This document shows, piece by piece, positions 1-5,306 of a stretch of DNA of 5,306 nt. The stretch's first letter is position 1; each line of letters opens with the position of its first letter. Source of the DNA: Clostridia bacterium. Its GTDB lineage: Bacteria > Bacillota > Clostridia > Christensenellales > Aristaeellaceae. The notes under the pieces were generated by a model. The model had not been told where the DNA came from. It made no database searches and saw nothing but the letters and a program-made list of their open reading frames with translations. Both the position numbers and the translations under genes were made by a program. Location: assembly GCA_017620115.1 (NCBI GenBank), contig JAFZRB010000169.1, positions 1 to 5,306 of the forward strand, given 5' to 3'.

Positions 1-1228
1 CATCCTCCTCGTTGTAGTCCGTCTCCACCCGGATGATGGGGATGTTCAACTTACCCATTTCTTCCTCAAGAATGGCATACTCGTAGTCGTACACCAGGCA
101 GCCGCGCAGCACATGATACACCACGCCCTGGATCTGGTAGTCGTTGATTAGCTGCCGGATACGGTACACTCTCCGCTTGTTGTCCGCGAAGGTGGGGCAG
201 GTGCAGGGCCGCGTAGAGCGGTTTGCCAGCGCCCGGAGTATGCCGTCCACTGTGCGATCCACCACGGCGGGCGGATCGTACAGTCCGCGCTCGCCCATGC
301 AGGTCTCGTCCCCTGCCAACAGGCCGCCCATCTCCTCGATCAGCAGCGGCAGCTTGAAGTTCGGGAACACCACCGGCGAGCCGGTCAGTAGCAGGCGTGG
401 GCGGTTCTCCTTCACTGCCATCTGTTTCTTCCGGGCCAACGCCGTCAGTTCGTCGTTCAGCGCCTTCATTTGCTCTGTCCAGGTCGGCGCGTAGGTGTAA
501 CTCATGGCGTTCATCGCCGCCATGGCAAAGGTACCGCGAATTAGCCTCGGATACCGCCTTCTCAGGTCGATGAAGCGGGAGAGCTCATACTGCGCGTCGG
601 CCATCATGCGGCAGGCGTCGGAAAGACTCTCGTAGGTGAGGGATTCTCCTGTCGCCTTCCCGATCTGTGCGGAGAGCGCGTACAGCTCGCCCACAAACTG
701 CTCCATGTCCGCGTCCAGGTCGCGGTTGGCAGGCACATGTAGAACGGAAGTAGGCCTGCGCTCCGACAGCCACCCGGCCAGCTTCTTCTTGCAGTCGCAG
801 GTGACGGGCACGGCCATCAGGGAGCAATTCTGATAGATCGGCATGGCGTCGATCTCCTCGAAGCCCATCACCGCCTTGACCAGCGGACAGGCGTCGCGCG
901 GCGCGGTGTCATCCCCGATGTTGAAGGCGGTATAGCTGCCGCCGCACAGCTTCACCGGCATCGCCCCCAGCGCGTATACCAGCTCCGGCGGCACCATCAC
1001 GCAGTAGGTGCCCACCGTAGGCATTCCCTCGGGCCGAATCGCGTCCTCCCGATCCACGAACACGTCGGACAGCGTTTCAAGGAAGGGCGTCAGCGCCTCC
1101 GGACGATGAGAGAGGCCTTCCACGCGCCGCAGCATCTTTTCCGCAATGGCGACGGACTTGCGGTCAAAGCGCTCGCGCCGACGAGTCTCGGCGGGGTACA
1201 GCGCCACGGTTTTCTCTTTTTCTGTCAT
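1..1228 (-). CDS. Double-cubane-cluster-type 2-hydroxyacyl-CoA dehydratase family protein (YjiM/DCCP-like), C-terminus cut off
   Basis: There are 409 complete codons starting at ATG 1228; the frame is open to the window edge. AAGGAG (1242-1237) lies 8 nt upstream and the ATG overlaps the previous gene's stop as ATGA. The protein belongs to the HgdB/BcrC/FldB family. Its cysteine layout matches the E. coli YjiM/DCCP branch: GTYC (C76), KLCGGS (C95), DACP (C114), TCDCKKK (C144, C146), DETCMGE (C310), PCTCP (C342, C344) and LRGC (C377), ending in the family hallmark VETDY (401-405). C135 and C206 are extra. DCCPs carry an [8Fe-9S] double cubane and do ATP-driven low-potential reduction of small molecules, whereas classical relatives dehydrate 2-hydroxyacyl-CoAs. 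The cysteine pattern favours the first group, but the substrate is unknown. No signal peptide is seen, so it is cytoplasmic. By comparison with the upstream paralogue about 25-30 residues are missing. The activator ATPase is not in the window. Confidence 0.9.
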   Translation of the reverse strand, partial: MTEKEKTVALYPAETRRRERFDRKSVAIAEKMLRRVEGLSHRPEALTPFLETLSDVFVDREDAIRPEGMPTVGTYCVMVPPELVYALGAMPVKLCGGSYTAFNIGDDTAPRDACPLVKAVMGFEEIDAMPIYQNCSLMAVPVTCDCKKKLAGWLSERRPTSVLHVPANRDLDADMEQFVGELYALSAQIGKATGESLTYESLSDACRMMADAQYELSRFIDLRRRYPRLIRGTFAMAAMNAMSYTYAPTWTEQMKALNDELTALARKKQMAVKENRPRLLLTGSPVVFPNFKLPLLIEEMGGLLAGDETCMGERGLYDPPAVVDRTVDGILRALANRSTRPCTCPTFADNKRRVYRIRQLINDYQIQGVVYHVLRGCLVYDYEYAILEEEMGKLNIPIIRVETDYNEED

Positions 1229-2943
1229 TTTGAACGCTCCTTCTCGCGGTTCATGTAATCCCGCATGAATTGCATCCGCGACGCGGTATAGATCCTCTTT
1301 CCGGCGAGGGTCATGTACAGCGCGCCGTCCTCAGGGCAGCGCCGTATGCACTCGCCGCAGAAGATGCAGTCGGCGGTGGTAACGTCGATAGCCCGTTCAT
1401 CCTTGCCCTCGCGGATCGTGAATATGGACTTGATGCCCATCGGACAGGCCTCGTAGCACGCGCCGCACTCGGTACAGGCCACGGCGTCCTTTTTGAGCCG
1501 CGCCAGCGATACCTTGTGGGGCAGGCCCAGCAGGTAGCCCATCGGACAGATGTTGCAGAAACAGCGCCGCTTGAAGAAGCCGCTGACCAGCACCGCCACC
1601 ATCATGAAGCCGCTGAAGTAGATGCTGGTCTTGAATCCCGCCAGCGCGGGCGACAGCGTGATCGCTGGGCAGAAGTCGCAGAAGCTGCCGCCGATCAGGC
1701 CGATGCCGAGGAACAACAGCAAGAGGCACCACTTGATGAGCCGAAGCATCGCATATATGCGCTCGTTCAGCGGCACGCCCTCGACGTGCAGCGCCTGTCT
1801 CAGCTGGTGCATGACATCCTGGATGAAGCCCAGCGGGCACACAAACCCGCACAGCATCCGCCCGAACAGCACCGCGCAGACGACAAAGCTGCCGACGAAC
1901 CACAGGATTTCCCCTATGGGGAGGCCGAGCAGCACGTCGATGTGGCTGAACCAGTAGCAGCCCGCGCTGGTCAGCTGATCCAGATTGTAGGGACAAGCCA
2001 GAATCGGCAGCTCCACATTGAACAGCGCGGAACCCAGCAGCTTGCCACCCCAGATCAGCAGTACGAAGCTCAGCAGCATGACCATCCAGCGGATCATCTC
2101 AAAGCCGAAGCGCGGCAGGCGGAATCCTTCGCCCTTGTGGGTGATCTTCACCCGGCTTTCAGGTAGGCCGTTTTTCTGATATAATCGCTTTCTTAGCGTC
2201 ACATCCAGAATGATGCATACCAATGCAATCAATATGATCAGCGTGAACGGCATCATGGCCGACAGCCAGCGCAGGGAGAACACAGTATTGTCCTCCACAC
2301 AGTAATTGAGCCGGTAGGTGGTTGCGTTGTCCGGGCGATAGGTGAACTGAACGCCGCCACGGATGTCGTTGATCGACAGCGCGTCGGAAGCGCCGCTTGC
2401 GTCCGTGGTCAATGAGACCGTTCGCCCGTCCGCCAGCGTCGCATCTATTTGCGCATTGGCCAGCGGCGAACCGTTCAGGGTGAAGGTAAACACATGTCTC
2501 TCGGACAGCGTCGCCTCGAAGGGCAGCCTTGAATCCAGGAAGGCGCTTGTGGTCGCGTGATACTCCTGGGTGTATTCCATGTCGGTCTTGGCGGCGTCGA
2601 TGACCGCCTCCGCAACGTCGTCCTCGTCGGTGTCCGCCTGATAAGCCGGTTTCACCGCAGCCAGCGCGCCGAGGCTGTCCGAAGGAAAGCCATCGGCCTG
2701 CCCGTTCGGGATCTCCGCTACGCCGGAGAGCGTCAGGCCATAGACTGTGGCGTTCTCCGCGCCGTGCAGCGTGATAGCGTCGTTTTCATATGTGAAGGAC
2801 AGCGCCTCCCCGTCCATCACTGAAGTGAGCGAAGCTCGGGACAGAGGTTCCTCGAAGGTATAGAATGGGATATCCGCCGCGAACCACGCCAGCAGTGCCA
2901 ACGCCGCCGCCACGCAGATTGCGATGATTCTTCCTTTTCTCAT
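1225..2943 (-). CDS. Membrane polyferredoxin (NapH/NosR-like 4Fe-4S protein) with an exported N-terminal domain
   Basis: The product is 572 aa. ATG 2943 overlaps the upstream stop (ATGA), with GAGGA 7 nt before it. A first helix (about 5-23) is followed by a ~200-residue exported region. Residues about 150-214 read like an Ig/Cna-type beta-sandwich (NGSPLANAQID, then TTDASG). Five further helices lie at about 228-248, 284-304, 343-363, 401-420 and 441-457. Fer4_5-type motifs are CGFVCP (C365, C369), CDFCP (C422, C425) and CFCNICP (C461, C463, C466). A cytoplasmic tail has two classical 4Fe-4S motifs: C490/C493/C496/C500 and C526/C529/C532/C536. C317 and C329 lie in a loop predicted outside. 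The family (NapH, NosR, CcoG) moves electrons across or along the membrane. Here the neighbours suggest supply to, or removal from, the DCCP-like enzyme. That role is inferred; the iron-sulfur membrane nature is clear. No FMN-binding or heme motif was seen. Confidence 0.9.
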   Translation of the reverse strand: MRKGRIIAICVAAALALLAWFAADIPFYTFEEPLSRASLTSVMDGEALSFTYENDAITLHGAENATVYGLTLSGVAEIPNGQADGFPSDSLGALAAVKPAYQADTDEDDVAEAVIDAAKTDMEYTQEYHATTSAFLDSRLPFEATLSERHVFTFTLNGSPLANAQIDATLADGRTVSLTTDASGASDALSINDIRGGVQFTYRPDNATTYRLNYCVEDNTVFSLRWLSAMMPFTLIILIALVCIILDVTLRKRLYQKNGLPESRVKITHKGEGFRLPRFGFEMIRWMVMLLSFVLLIWGGKLLGSALFNVELPILACPYNLDQLTSAGCYWFSHIDVLLGLPIGEILWFVGSFVVCAVLFGRMLCGFVCPLGFIQDVMHQLRQALHVEGVPLNERIYAMLRLIKWCLLLLFLGIGLIGGSFCDFCPAITLSPALAGFKTSIYFSGFMMVAVLVSGFFKRRCFCNICPMGYLLGLPHKVSLARLKKDAVACTECGACYEACPMGIKSIFTIREGKDERAIDVTTADCIFCGECIRRCPEDGALYMTLAGKRIYTASRMQFMRDYMNREKERSK

Positions 2944-4175
2944 TGCGCTATCCTCATCTCTTCGTCGTTGCGCTGCCTCAGCATTTCGCAGAACGCCTCC
3001 ATGCGGATGCGAAGCTGCTCAACGTCCTGCTGCTGGTAATCGGTCTCCAGGCGGAACACCGGCACGCCCAGGAATGACGCCAACGCCTCCACACGAGGCA
3101 GCTCAAAGTCATATTCGATCTGGCCCTTCAGTACGTGATAGACGATTCCGTCCACCCGCTGCTTTTCCATGCGGGTCTTTACCGCCGCCAGCAGGCCGCG
3201 GTTTTCCGTCCAAGCCCCGGACACCTCCCACGGCAGGCGCTTCTCCGCGACGCGGCGCAGCAGGTCCTCGACCCTTTCAAATCGACGCGGCTGGGGCGAG
3301 GGAATCCGCAACTGCATTGAAAGGCCATCCACGCGGTCCACAAGATTCAAGCCAGAAGCCTCCAACAACAGGGGCAGCTTTTCGTTGGGGAAGATCACCG
3401 GCGATCCCGCCAACAGTACACGCGGCCTGTCGTCGGACCGAACGTATCGCGCCTTCGCGAGCGCCCGCAGCTCGCCCGTCAGTCGATACATCTGTCTGAG
3501 CCACTCCGTGCGATCCGGCGCGTACCAGACGCTTTCGATGATGATCCCCCGCAGGGTGGCAGGGACATACTGAGGCACGGCCAGCGCCGCCTGCCGAAAC
3601 GCGACGATGCCCTTTTGCAGCCGCCGTTTTTCCTCAATGGTGCTGGCCAAGCGTCGGTACGTGAGCTGCGTATGCAGGTGGCATTCCATGTCATCCACCA
3701 GTCGCAGCATGCTTTGTGTCCAGGCTTCCTGACCGGCGCGGGTCGTCCCCTTGGGCGGCATGTCTGCTGCCGAAACCTTTATCCCGCGTCCGCGCAGCAA
3801 CTGCACCAGCTTGCGCCGGTTATCCGAGCTCAGCGCCGTGACCACCAGCGCATCCTCCGCCAGATTGAAATGAGGATTCAATAGCCAGCCACAGGCGGAT
3901 CGGCTCACCGGGTCAGCATCCCGCGGCAACAGTGCATCCGACCAATGGGTCGTCTCCAGACTGCCGCCGAGGATGAAGTGTGCCTTCGGATCCATTGCGA
4001 GCACCAGTTCCTGGGGGATATCCTCGCCCAGTACAATCAGTCGAGGCTTCTGAGAATTCAGTGCAGCGTCCGAATACGCGCCGCGCATCAGGTCCAGGAA
4101 CCACTGCGCCTCATGAACCTGCGTGTTTACCGCCTCAATTTCATCCAGTATTTCAAATGCTTCTTTTTCTAACAT
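2940..4175 (-). CDS. 2-hydroxyacyl-CoA dehydratase/DCCP family paralogue lacking the cluster cysteines
   Basis: From ATG 4175 the product is 411 aa. The frame also opens at ATG 4190 (416 aa), but GGAGG (4188-4184) sits 8 nt before 4175 and nothing good precedes 4190. Homology to the protein at 1-1228 is plain: RPRVLLAGSPVIFPNEKLP (250-268) against RPRLLLTGSPVVFPNFKLP, VDGIVYHVLKGQIEYD against IQGVVYHVLRGCLVYD, PRDADP against PRDACP, and LETDY against VETDY. Every cysteine of the DCCP pattern is replaced: by my hand alignment C114 to D88, C144 to S117, C146 to N119, C310 to D283, C342/C344 to E317/S319 and C377 to Q352. Only C95, C165 and C396 remain, none at a family position. It should therefore not hold the usual cluster. 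A structural or regulatory subunit pairing with the cysteine-bearing paralogue is a reasonable inference. Residues 1-30 and 380-403 look helical. It sits between the Cys-tail gene (4-nt gap) and the polyferredoxin (ATGA overlap). Confidence 0.88.
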   Translation of the reverse strand: MLEKEAFEILDEIEAVNTQVHEAQWFLDLMRGAYSDAALNSQKPRLIVLGEDIPQELVLAMDPKAHFILGGSLETTHWSDALLPRDADPVSRSACGWLLNPHFNLAEDALVVTALSSDNRRKLVQLLRGRGIKVSAADMPPKGTTRAGQEAWTQSMLRLVDDMECHLHTQLTYRRLASTIEEKRRLQKGIVAFRQAALAVPQYVPATLRGIIIESVWYAPDRTEWLRQMYRLTGELRALAKARYVRSDDRPRVLLAGSPVIFPNEKLPLLLEASGLNLVDRVDGLSMQLRIPSPQPRRFERVEDLLRRVAEKRLPWEVSGAWTENRGLLAAVKTRMEKQRVDGIVYHVLKGQIEYDFELPRVEALASFLGVPVFRLETDYQQQDVEQLRIRMEAFCEMLRQRNDEEMRIAQ

Positions 4176-4179
4176 TGTT

Positions 4180-4749
4180 TTATCCTCCATAGGTCTGTTG
4201 ATATTCGGTCGTGGCGCCTTGGGCTTTGCTGCGCCCTTTCATGCAATGCGGGCTGATGAGGCAACAGTTGTGTCGGCAGCCCCCACAACGAAGCGTTGAA
4301 AGGAACTGCGCCAGCGTAGGTGGCTCGCCAGAAATTGTCTGCGCAGATGAGACGGTGGAGTCACCGCCCTGTGACCCTTCGCTCATCCCATACTGTGCTT
4401 GCGAGCCGGCACTACTCCATGAATCGGAATCAGCGTAGGGACTCATGTTATAAACCTCGCCACCATACCAATCCCCGTGATGGCCGTGTTCCCGGCCACC
4501 GCGACCCATCCTGCCGCCGAACTGGGCATAACCGTCGCCGTACAAGCCTGGATTTGCATCGTTTGTTTGAGGTACAGGTGTCGTCTGCGGGATAGTTGTT
4601 TGCGATTCCACCGCGGCCACGGGCACGGTCCAGGACTGGATGGCTTCTTTCTGCACATCCTTTCCCTGAAACGCCTGTGCCACTAATCCATAGGCGATAC
4701 AGACACCGCAGGTACCGGCGGCCAGACGGCGAATGGTTTTATTTATCAT
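4180..4749 (-). CDS. Membrane-anchored small protein with C-terminal cysteine cluster, function unknown
   Basis: The product is 189 aa. ATG 4749 follows GGGAG (4764-4760) by 10 nt. A short basic start (KTIRR) leads into one hydrophobic segment (about 9-27), which I read as a signal anchor or uncleaved signal. There is no good lipobox: C14 is preceded by T. A T/P/Q-rich stretch (41-63) follows, then a Gly/His/Tyr-rich stretch (69-100, with GGRMGRGGREHGHHGDWYGG at 78-97) and a Ser/Gly-rich linker. Near the end, PTLAQFLSTL (144-153) leads into a compact cysteine cluster: C155, C158, C162, C163, C169 (CxxCxxxCCx5C), then a basic tail. The cluster could bind a metal or an Fe-S centre, or form disulfides if exported; the histidines might also bind metal. 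I do not recognise a named family. As first gene of the operon with the polyferredoxin, it is plausibly an accessory or redox partner. Confidence 0.8.
   Translation of the reverse strand: MINKTIRRLAAGTCGVCIAYGLVAQAFQGKDVQKEAIQSWTVPVAAVESQTTIPQTTPVPQTNDANPGLYGDGYAQFGGRMGRGGREHGHHGDWYGGEVYNMSPYADSDSWSSAGSQAQYGMSEGSQGGDSTVSSAQTISGEPPTLAQFLSTLRCGGCRHNCCLISPHCMKGRSKAQGATTEYQQTYGG
4184..4188 (-). promoter_or_regulatory. Ribosome binding site that decides the start of the cysteine-less paralogue
   Basis: The minus strand reads GGAGG, then 8 nt, then ATG at 4175. The site is built from the last two glycine codons (GGA GGA) of the upstream Cys-tail gene, whose TAA stop is at 4182-4180. The in-frame ATG at 4190 overlaps this site and has no comparable sequence before it, so 4175 is the better start. 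The layout implies translational coupling. Confidence 0.75.
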
Positions 4750-4797
4750 GACTGTTGTGCTCCCAGTTGGTTCGAGAGATATCTTCTGACTAAGGAG

Positions 4798-4828
4798 ATT
4801 GTATACCCCAATGCTAATGTGAAACTAA
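4798..4828 (-). promoter_or_regulatory. Possible sigma-A promoter of the four-gene operon
   Basis: On the minus strand, TTAGTT (4828-4823), a 17-nt spacer and TATACA (4805-4800) form a weak -35/-10 pair. A second reading uses TACAAT (4803-4798) with a poorer -35. Either would give a leader of roughly 40-50 nt before ATG 4749. The -35 half is far from consensus. The stretch also contains spaced TTAG repeats (TTAGTTTC, ACATTAGC) that could be an operator. The call rests mainly on position: this is the only AT-rich stretch between the operon and the terminator-like hairpin to its right. Confidence 0.35.
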
Positions 4829-4858
4829 AACGAGATGTGACGAACCCGTATTCAATCT

Positions 4859-4896
4859 AAAAAAACAAAACCCTGTCGCCGGTATATGCGACGGAG
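4859..4896 (-). terminator. Rho-independent terminator-like hairpin with T-tract, minus strand
   Basis: On the minus strand CTCCGTCGC (4896-4888) pairs with GCGACAGGG (4879-4871): five perfect pairs next to the 8-nt loop, one C-A mismatch, then three more pairs including one G-T. It is followed at once by TTTTGTTTTTTT (4870-4859). This is the classic layout of an intrinsic terminator for transcription entering from the right edge, and it would insulate the operon that starts just to its left. Read on the plus strand the same arms place the GGAG at 4893-4896 opposite CCCT, so the hairpin could instead hide the ribosome binding site of the short plus-strand ORF. Confidence 0.55.
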
Positions 4897-4903
4897 TTAT
4901 CAT

Positions 4904-5011
4904 TTGAAGAACGTCAAGCCCGACAAGTACCAGATGGAATCCTTCGCTCGTGGAATACTTGACATGATGATGAAGGATATGGCAGCGAAGAGGGACAAAG
5001 AAAACAAGTAG
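4904..5011 (+). CDS. Small hypothetical protein (35 aa, or 41 aa from an upstream ATG)
   Basis: TTG 4904 follows CGGAG (4892-4896) by 7 nt and gives 35 aa. An in-frame ATG at 4886 would add six residues (MRRSYH) but has no visible ribosome binding site. The product starts MKNVKPDKYQ, then has an amphipathic, helix-like middle (MESFARGILDMMMKDMAA) and a charged end (KRDKENK). No membrane segment, cysteine or known motif is present. Codons are G/C-rich at third positions like the operon genes, and a GC-rich hairpin starts 13 nt after the TAG stop, which supports a real plus-strand unit. It is divergent from the operon. A competing minus-strand ORF (4900-5058) overlaps it almost fully. I do not recognise the protein. 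Confidence 0.45.
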   Translation: MKNVKPDKYQMESFARGILDMMMKDMAAKRDKENK

Positions 5012-5023
5012 TAGCCACGAAAA

Positions 5024-5048
5024 GTGCCGCCCGGCATTCGGGCGGCAT
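5024..5048 (+). terminator. GC-rich hairpin after the small ORF, possible terminator
   Basis: TGCCGCCC (5025-5032) and GGGCGGCA (5040-5047) form a perfect 8-bp stem with a 7-nt loop, plus a possible G-T pair at 5024/5048. On the plus strand the sequence after it (CGTCATTCATAT) is only mildly T-rich, so termination there would be imperfect. On the minus strand the stem is followed by CTTTTCG, so it could slow polymerase in both directions. The stem is convincing; the terminator role is likely but not certain. Confidence 0.55.
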
Positions 5049-5065
5049 CGTCATTCATATATCCT

Positions 5066-5209
5066 TTAAATAGAGTTCAACCGCCGCTTTCTCTGGGGGT
5101 TGGGCTCAGTAAAGGTAACTTTACTGCAATCCAGAATCTGTAGACTGGTGCACCATTTCACTCTACCAGCAGCAGTGCAGACAATATCCATTTCCCACAC
5201 ATATGTCAT
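5066..5209 (-). CDS. Short ORF, 47 aa, doubtful
   Basis: ATG 5209 directly follows the TGA (5212-5210) of an ORF in the same frame, and the frame ends at TAA 5068-5066. GGAAGG lies about 4 nt before the ATG, closer than usual. The product starts MTYVWEMDIVC, contains cysteines at 11, 20 and 28, and ends in a basic stretch (PQRKRRLNSI). It has no recognisable domain and overlaps the inverted repeat at 5107-5126. It could be the worn end of a longer gene split by a nonsense codon, or a chance ORF. Confidence 0.22.
   Translation of the reverse strand: MTYVWEMDIVCTAAGRVKWCTSLQILDCSKVTFTEPNPQRKRRLNSI
5107..5126. repeat. Perfect 8-bp inverted repeat with GTAA loop
   Basis: CAGTAAAG (5107-5114) and CTTTACTG (5119-5126) are exact reverse complements around GTAA. 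As plus-strand RNA this is a stem capped by a GNRA-class tetraloop (GUAA), a stable fold; as DNA it could be a dimeric repressor site. No T-tract follows on the plus strand, so it is not a normal terminator. A separate 10-bp palindrome, TGGTGCACCA, lies 20 nt to the right at 5146-5155. No gene assignment can be made for either. Confidence 0.6.
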
Positions 5210-5305
5210 TCAACCTTCCGCTCTTCTGAGGCCCTTCTCCCAATCCCGGTGTGCGTCATGCCAGCGTTCGCTGTGTGCGCCCAGTGCACCGATCTGGCGC
5301 GGGTG
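5210..5305 (-). CDS. Possible C-terminal end of a gene entering from the right edge
   Basis: The minus-strand frame is open from the right edge (first full codon at 5305) to TGA 5212-5210, giving 31 residues with a hydrophilic, helix-like look: HPRQIGALGAHSERWHDAHR followed by DWEKGLRRAEG. No family is recognised. A plus-strand frame starting at ATG 5258 (MPAFAVCAQC...) is also open to the edge, so the coding strand is not settled. The terminator-like T-tract at 4859-4870 would suit a minus-strand gene here. Confidence 0.3.
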   Translation of the reverse strand, partial: HPRQIGALGAHSERWHDAHRDWEKGLRRAEG

Positions 5306-5306
5306 C

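Noticed and set aside
585..827. Minus-strand 80-codon frame inside the DCCP-like gene
   Set aside because: It is a frame shadow of residues about 135-215 of the real protein, which reads through without a frameshift.
1397..1996. Minus-strand 199-codon frame inside the polyferredoxin gene
   Set aside because: It is a shifted reading of the same coding sequence, arginine-rich, with no motif and no ribosome site.
1270..2166. Long plus-strand open frame (298 codons) antisense to the polyferredoxin gene
   Set aside because: Its product is rich in H, Q, A and R without domains and lies wholly opposite a gene with clear Fe-S motifs; GC-rich antisense frames often stay open.
2924..3573. Plus-strand frames opposite the cysteine-less paralogue
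   Set aside because: They are proline-, arginine- and serine-rich shadows of a well-supported minus-strand gene.
2940..4175. Pseudogene call for the cysteine-less paralogue
   Set aside because: The frame is intact over 411 codons, the ribosome site and gene coupling are kept, and fold landmarks are conserved; only the cluster ligands are gone.
4188..4190. ATG 4190 as start of the cysteine-less paralogue
   Set aside because: It overlaps the GGAGG used for ATG 4175 and has no ribosome site of its own.
4211..4686. Plus-strand frames opposite the Cys-tail gene
   Set aside because: No ribosome site or domain; the minus-strand gene has a start signal, a membrane segment and a tight junction with the next gene.
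4777..4784. AGATATCT palindrome between promoter and first start codon
   Set aside because: Eight bases of symmetry in AT-rich sequence is expected by chance and nothing extends it.

Overview
The window looks like chromosomal DNA of a strictly anaerobic, fairly GC-rich member of the Clostridia (Bacillota), plausibly a gut Oscillospirales-type organism. The evidence is the oxygen-sensitive iron-sulfur gene content, strong GGAG/AAGGAG ribosome binding sites, ATGA-coupled genes and G/C-rich third codon positions. Lineage is inferred from style and gene content; there is no rRNA or marker gene here.

About 90% of the window is one minus-strand operon, read from right (about 4790) to left (off the edge at 1). 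In transcription order it encodes: (i) a small membrane-anchored protein with a low-complexity linker and a C-terminal cysteine cluster (4180-4749); (ii) a 2-hydroxyacyl-CoA dehydratase/double-cubane-cluster-protein (DCCP) homologue that has lost all the family's cluster cysteines (2940-4175); (iii) a six-helix NapH/NosR-like polyferredoxin with an exported beta-rich domain (1225-2943); and (iv) a DCCP/YjiM-type protein that keeps the full cysteine set (1-1228, C-terminus cut by the window edge). The three junctions are a 4-nt gap and two ATGA overlaps, so the four products are probably made together.

The inferred working model is a membrane-linked electron path. The polyferredoxin would pass electrons between the outer face or quinone pool and a cytoplasmic double-cubane-type reductase, and the cysteine-less paralogue would act as a structural or asymmetric partner. 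The Cys-tail protein may sit on the outer face. The ASKHA-type ATPase activator that such enzymes need is not in the window and could lie beyond the left edge. The substrate is unknown.

The right-hand part (4750-5306) holds the probable operon promoter, a minus-strand terminator-like hairpin with a long T-tract, a short plus-strand ORF of 35-41 codons followed by a GC-rich hairpin, a perfect 8-bp inverted repeat with a GTAA loop, and two weakly supported minus-strand ORFs in the same frame. I recognise nothing else there.
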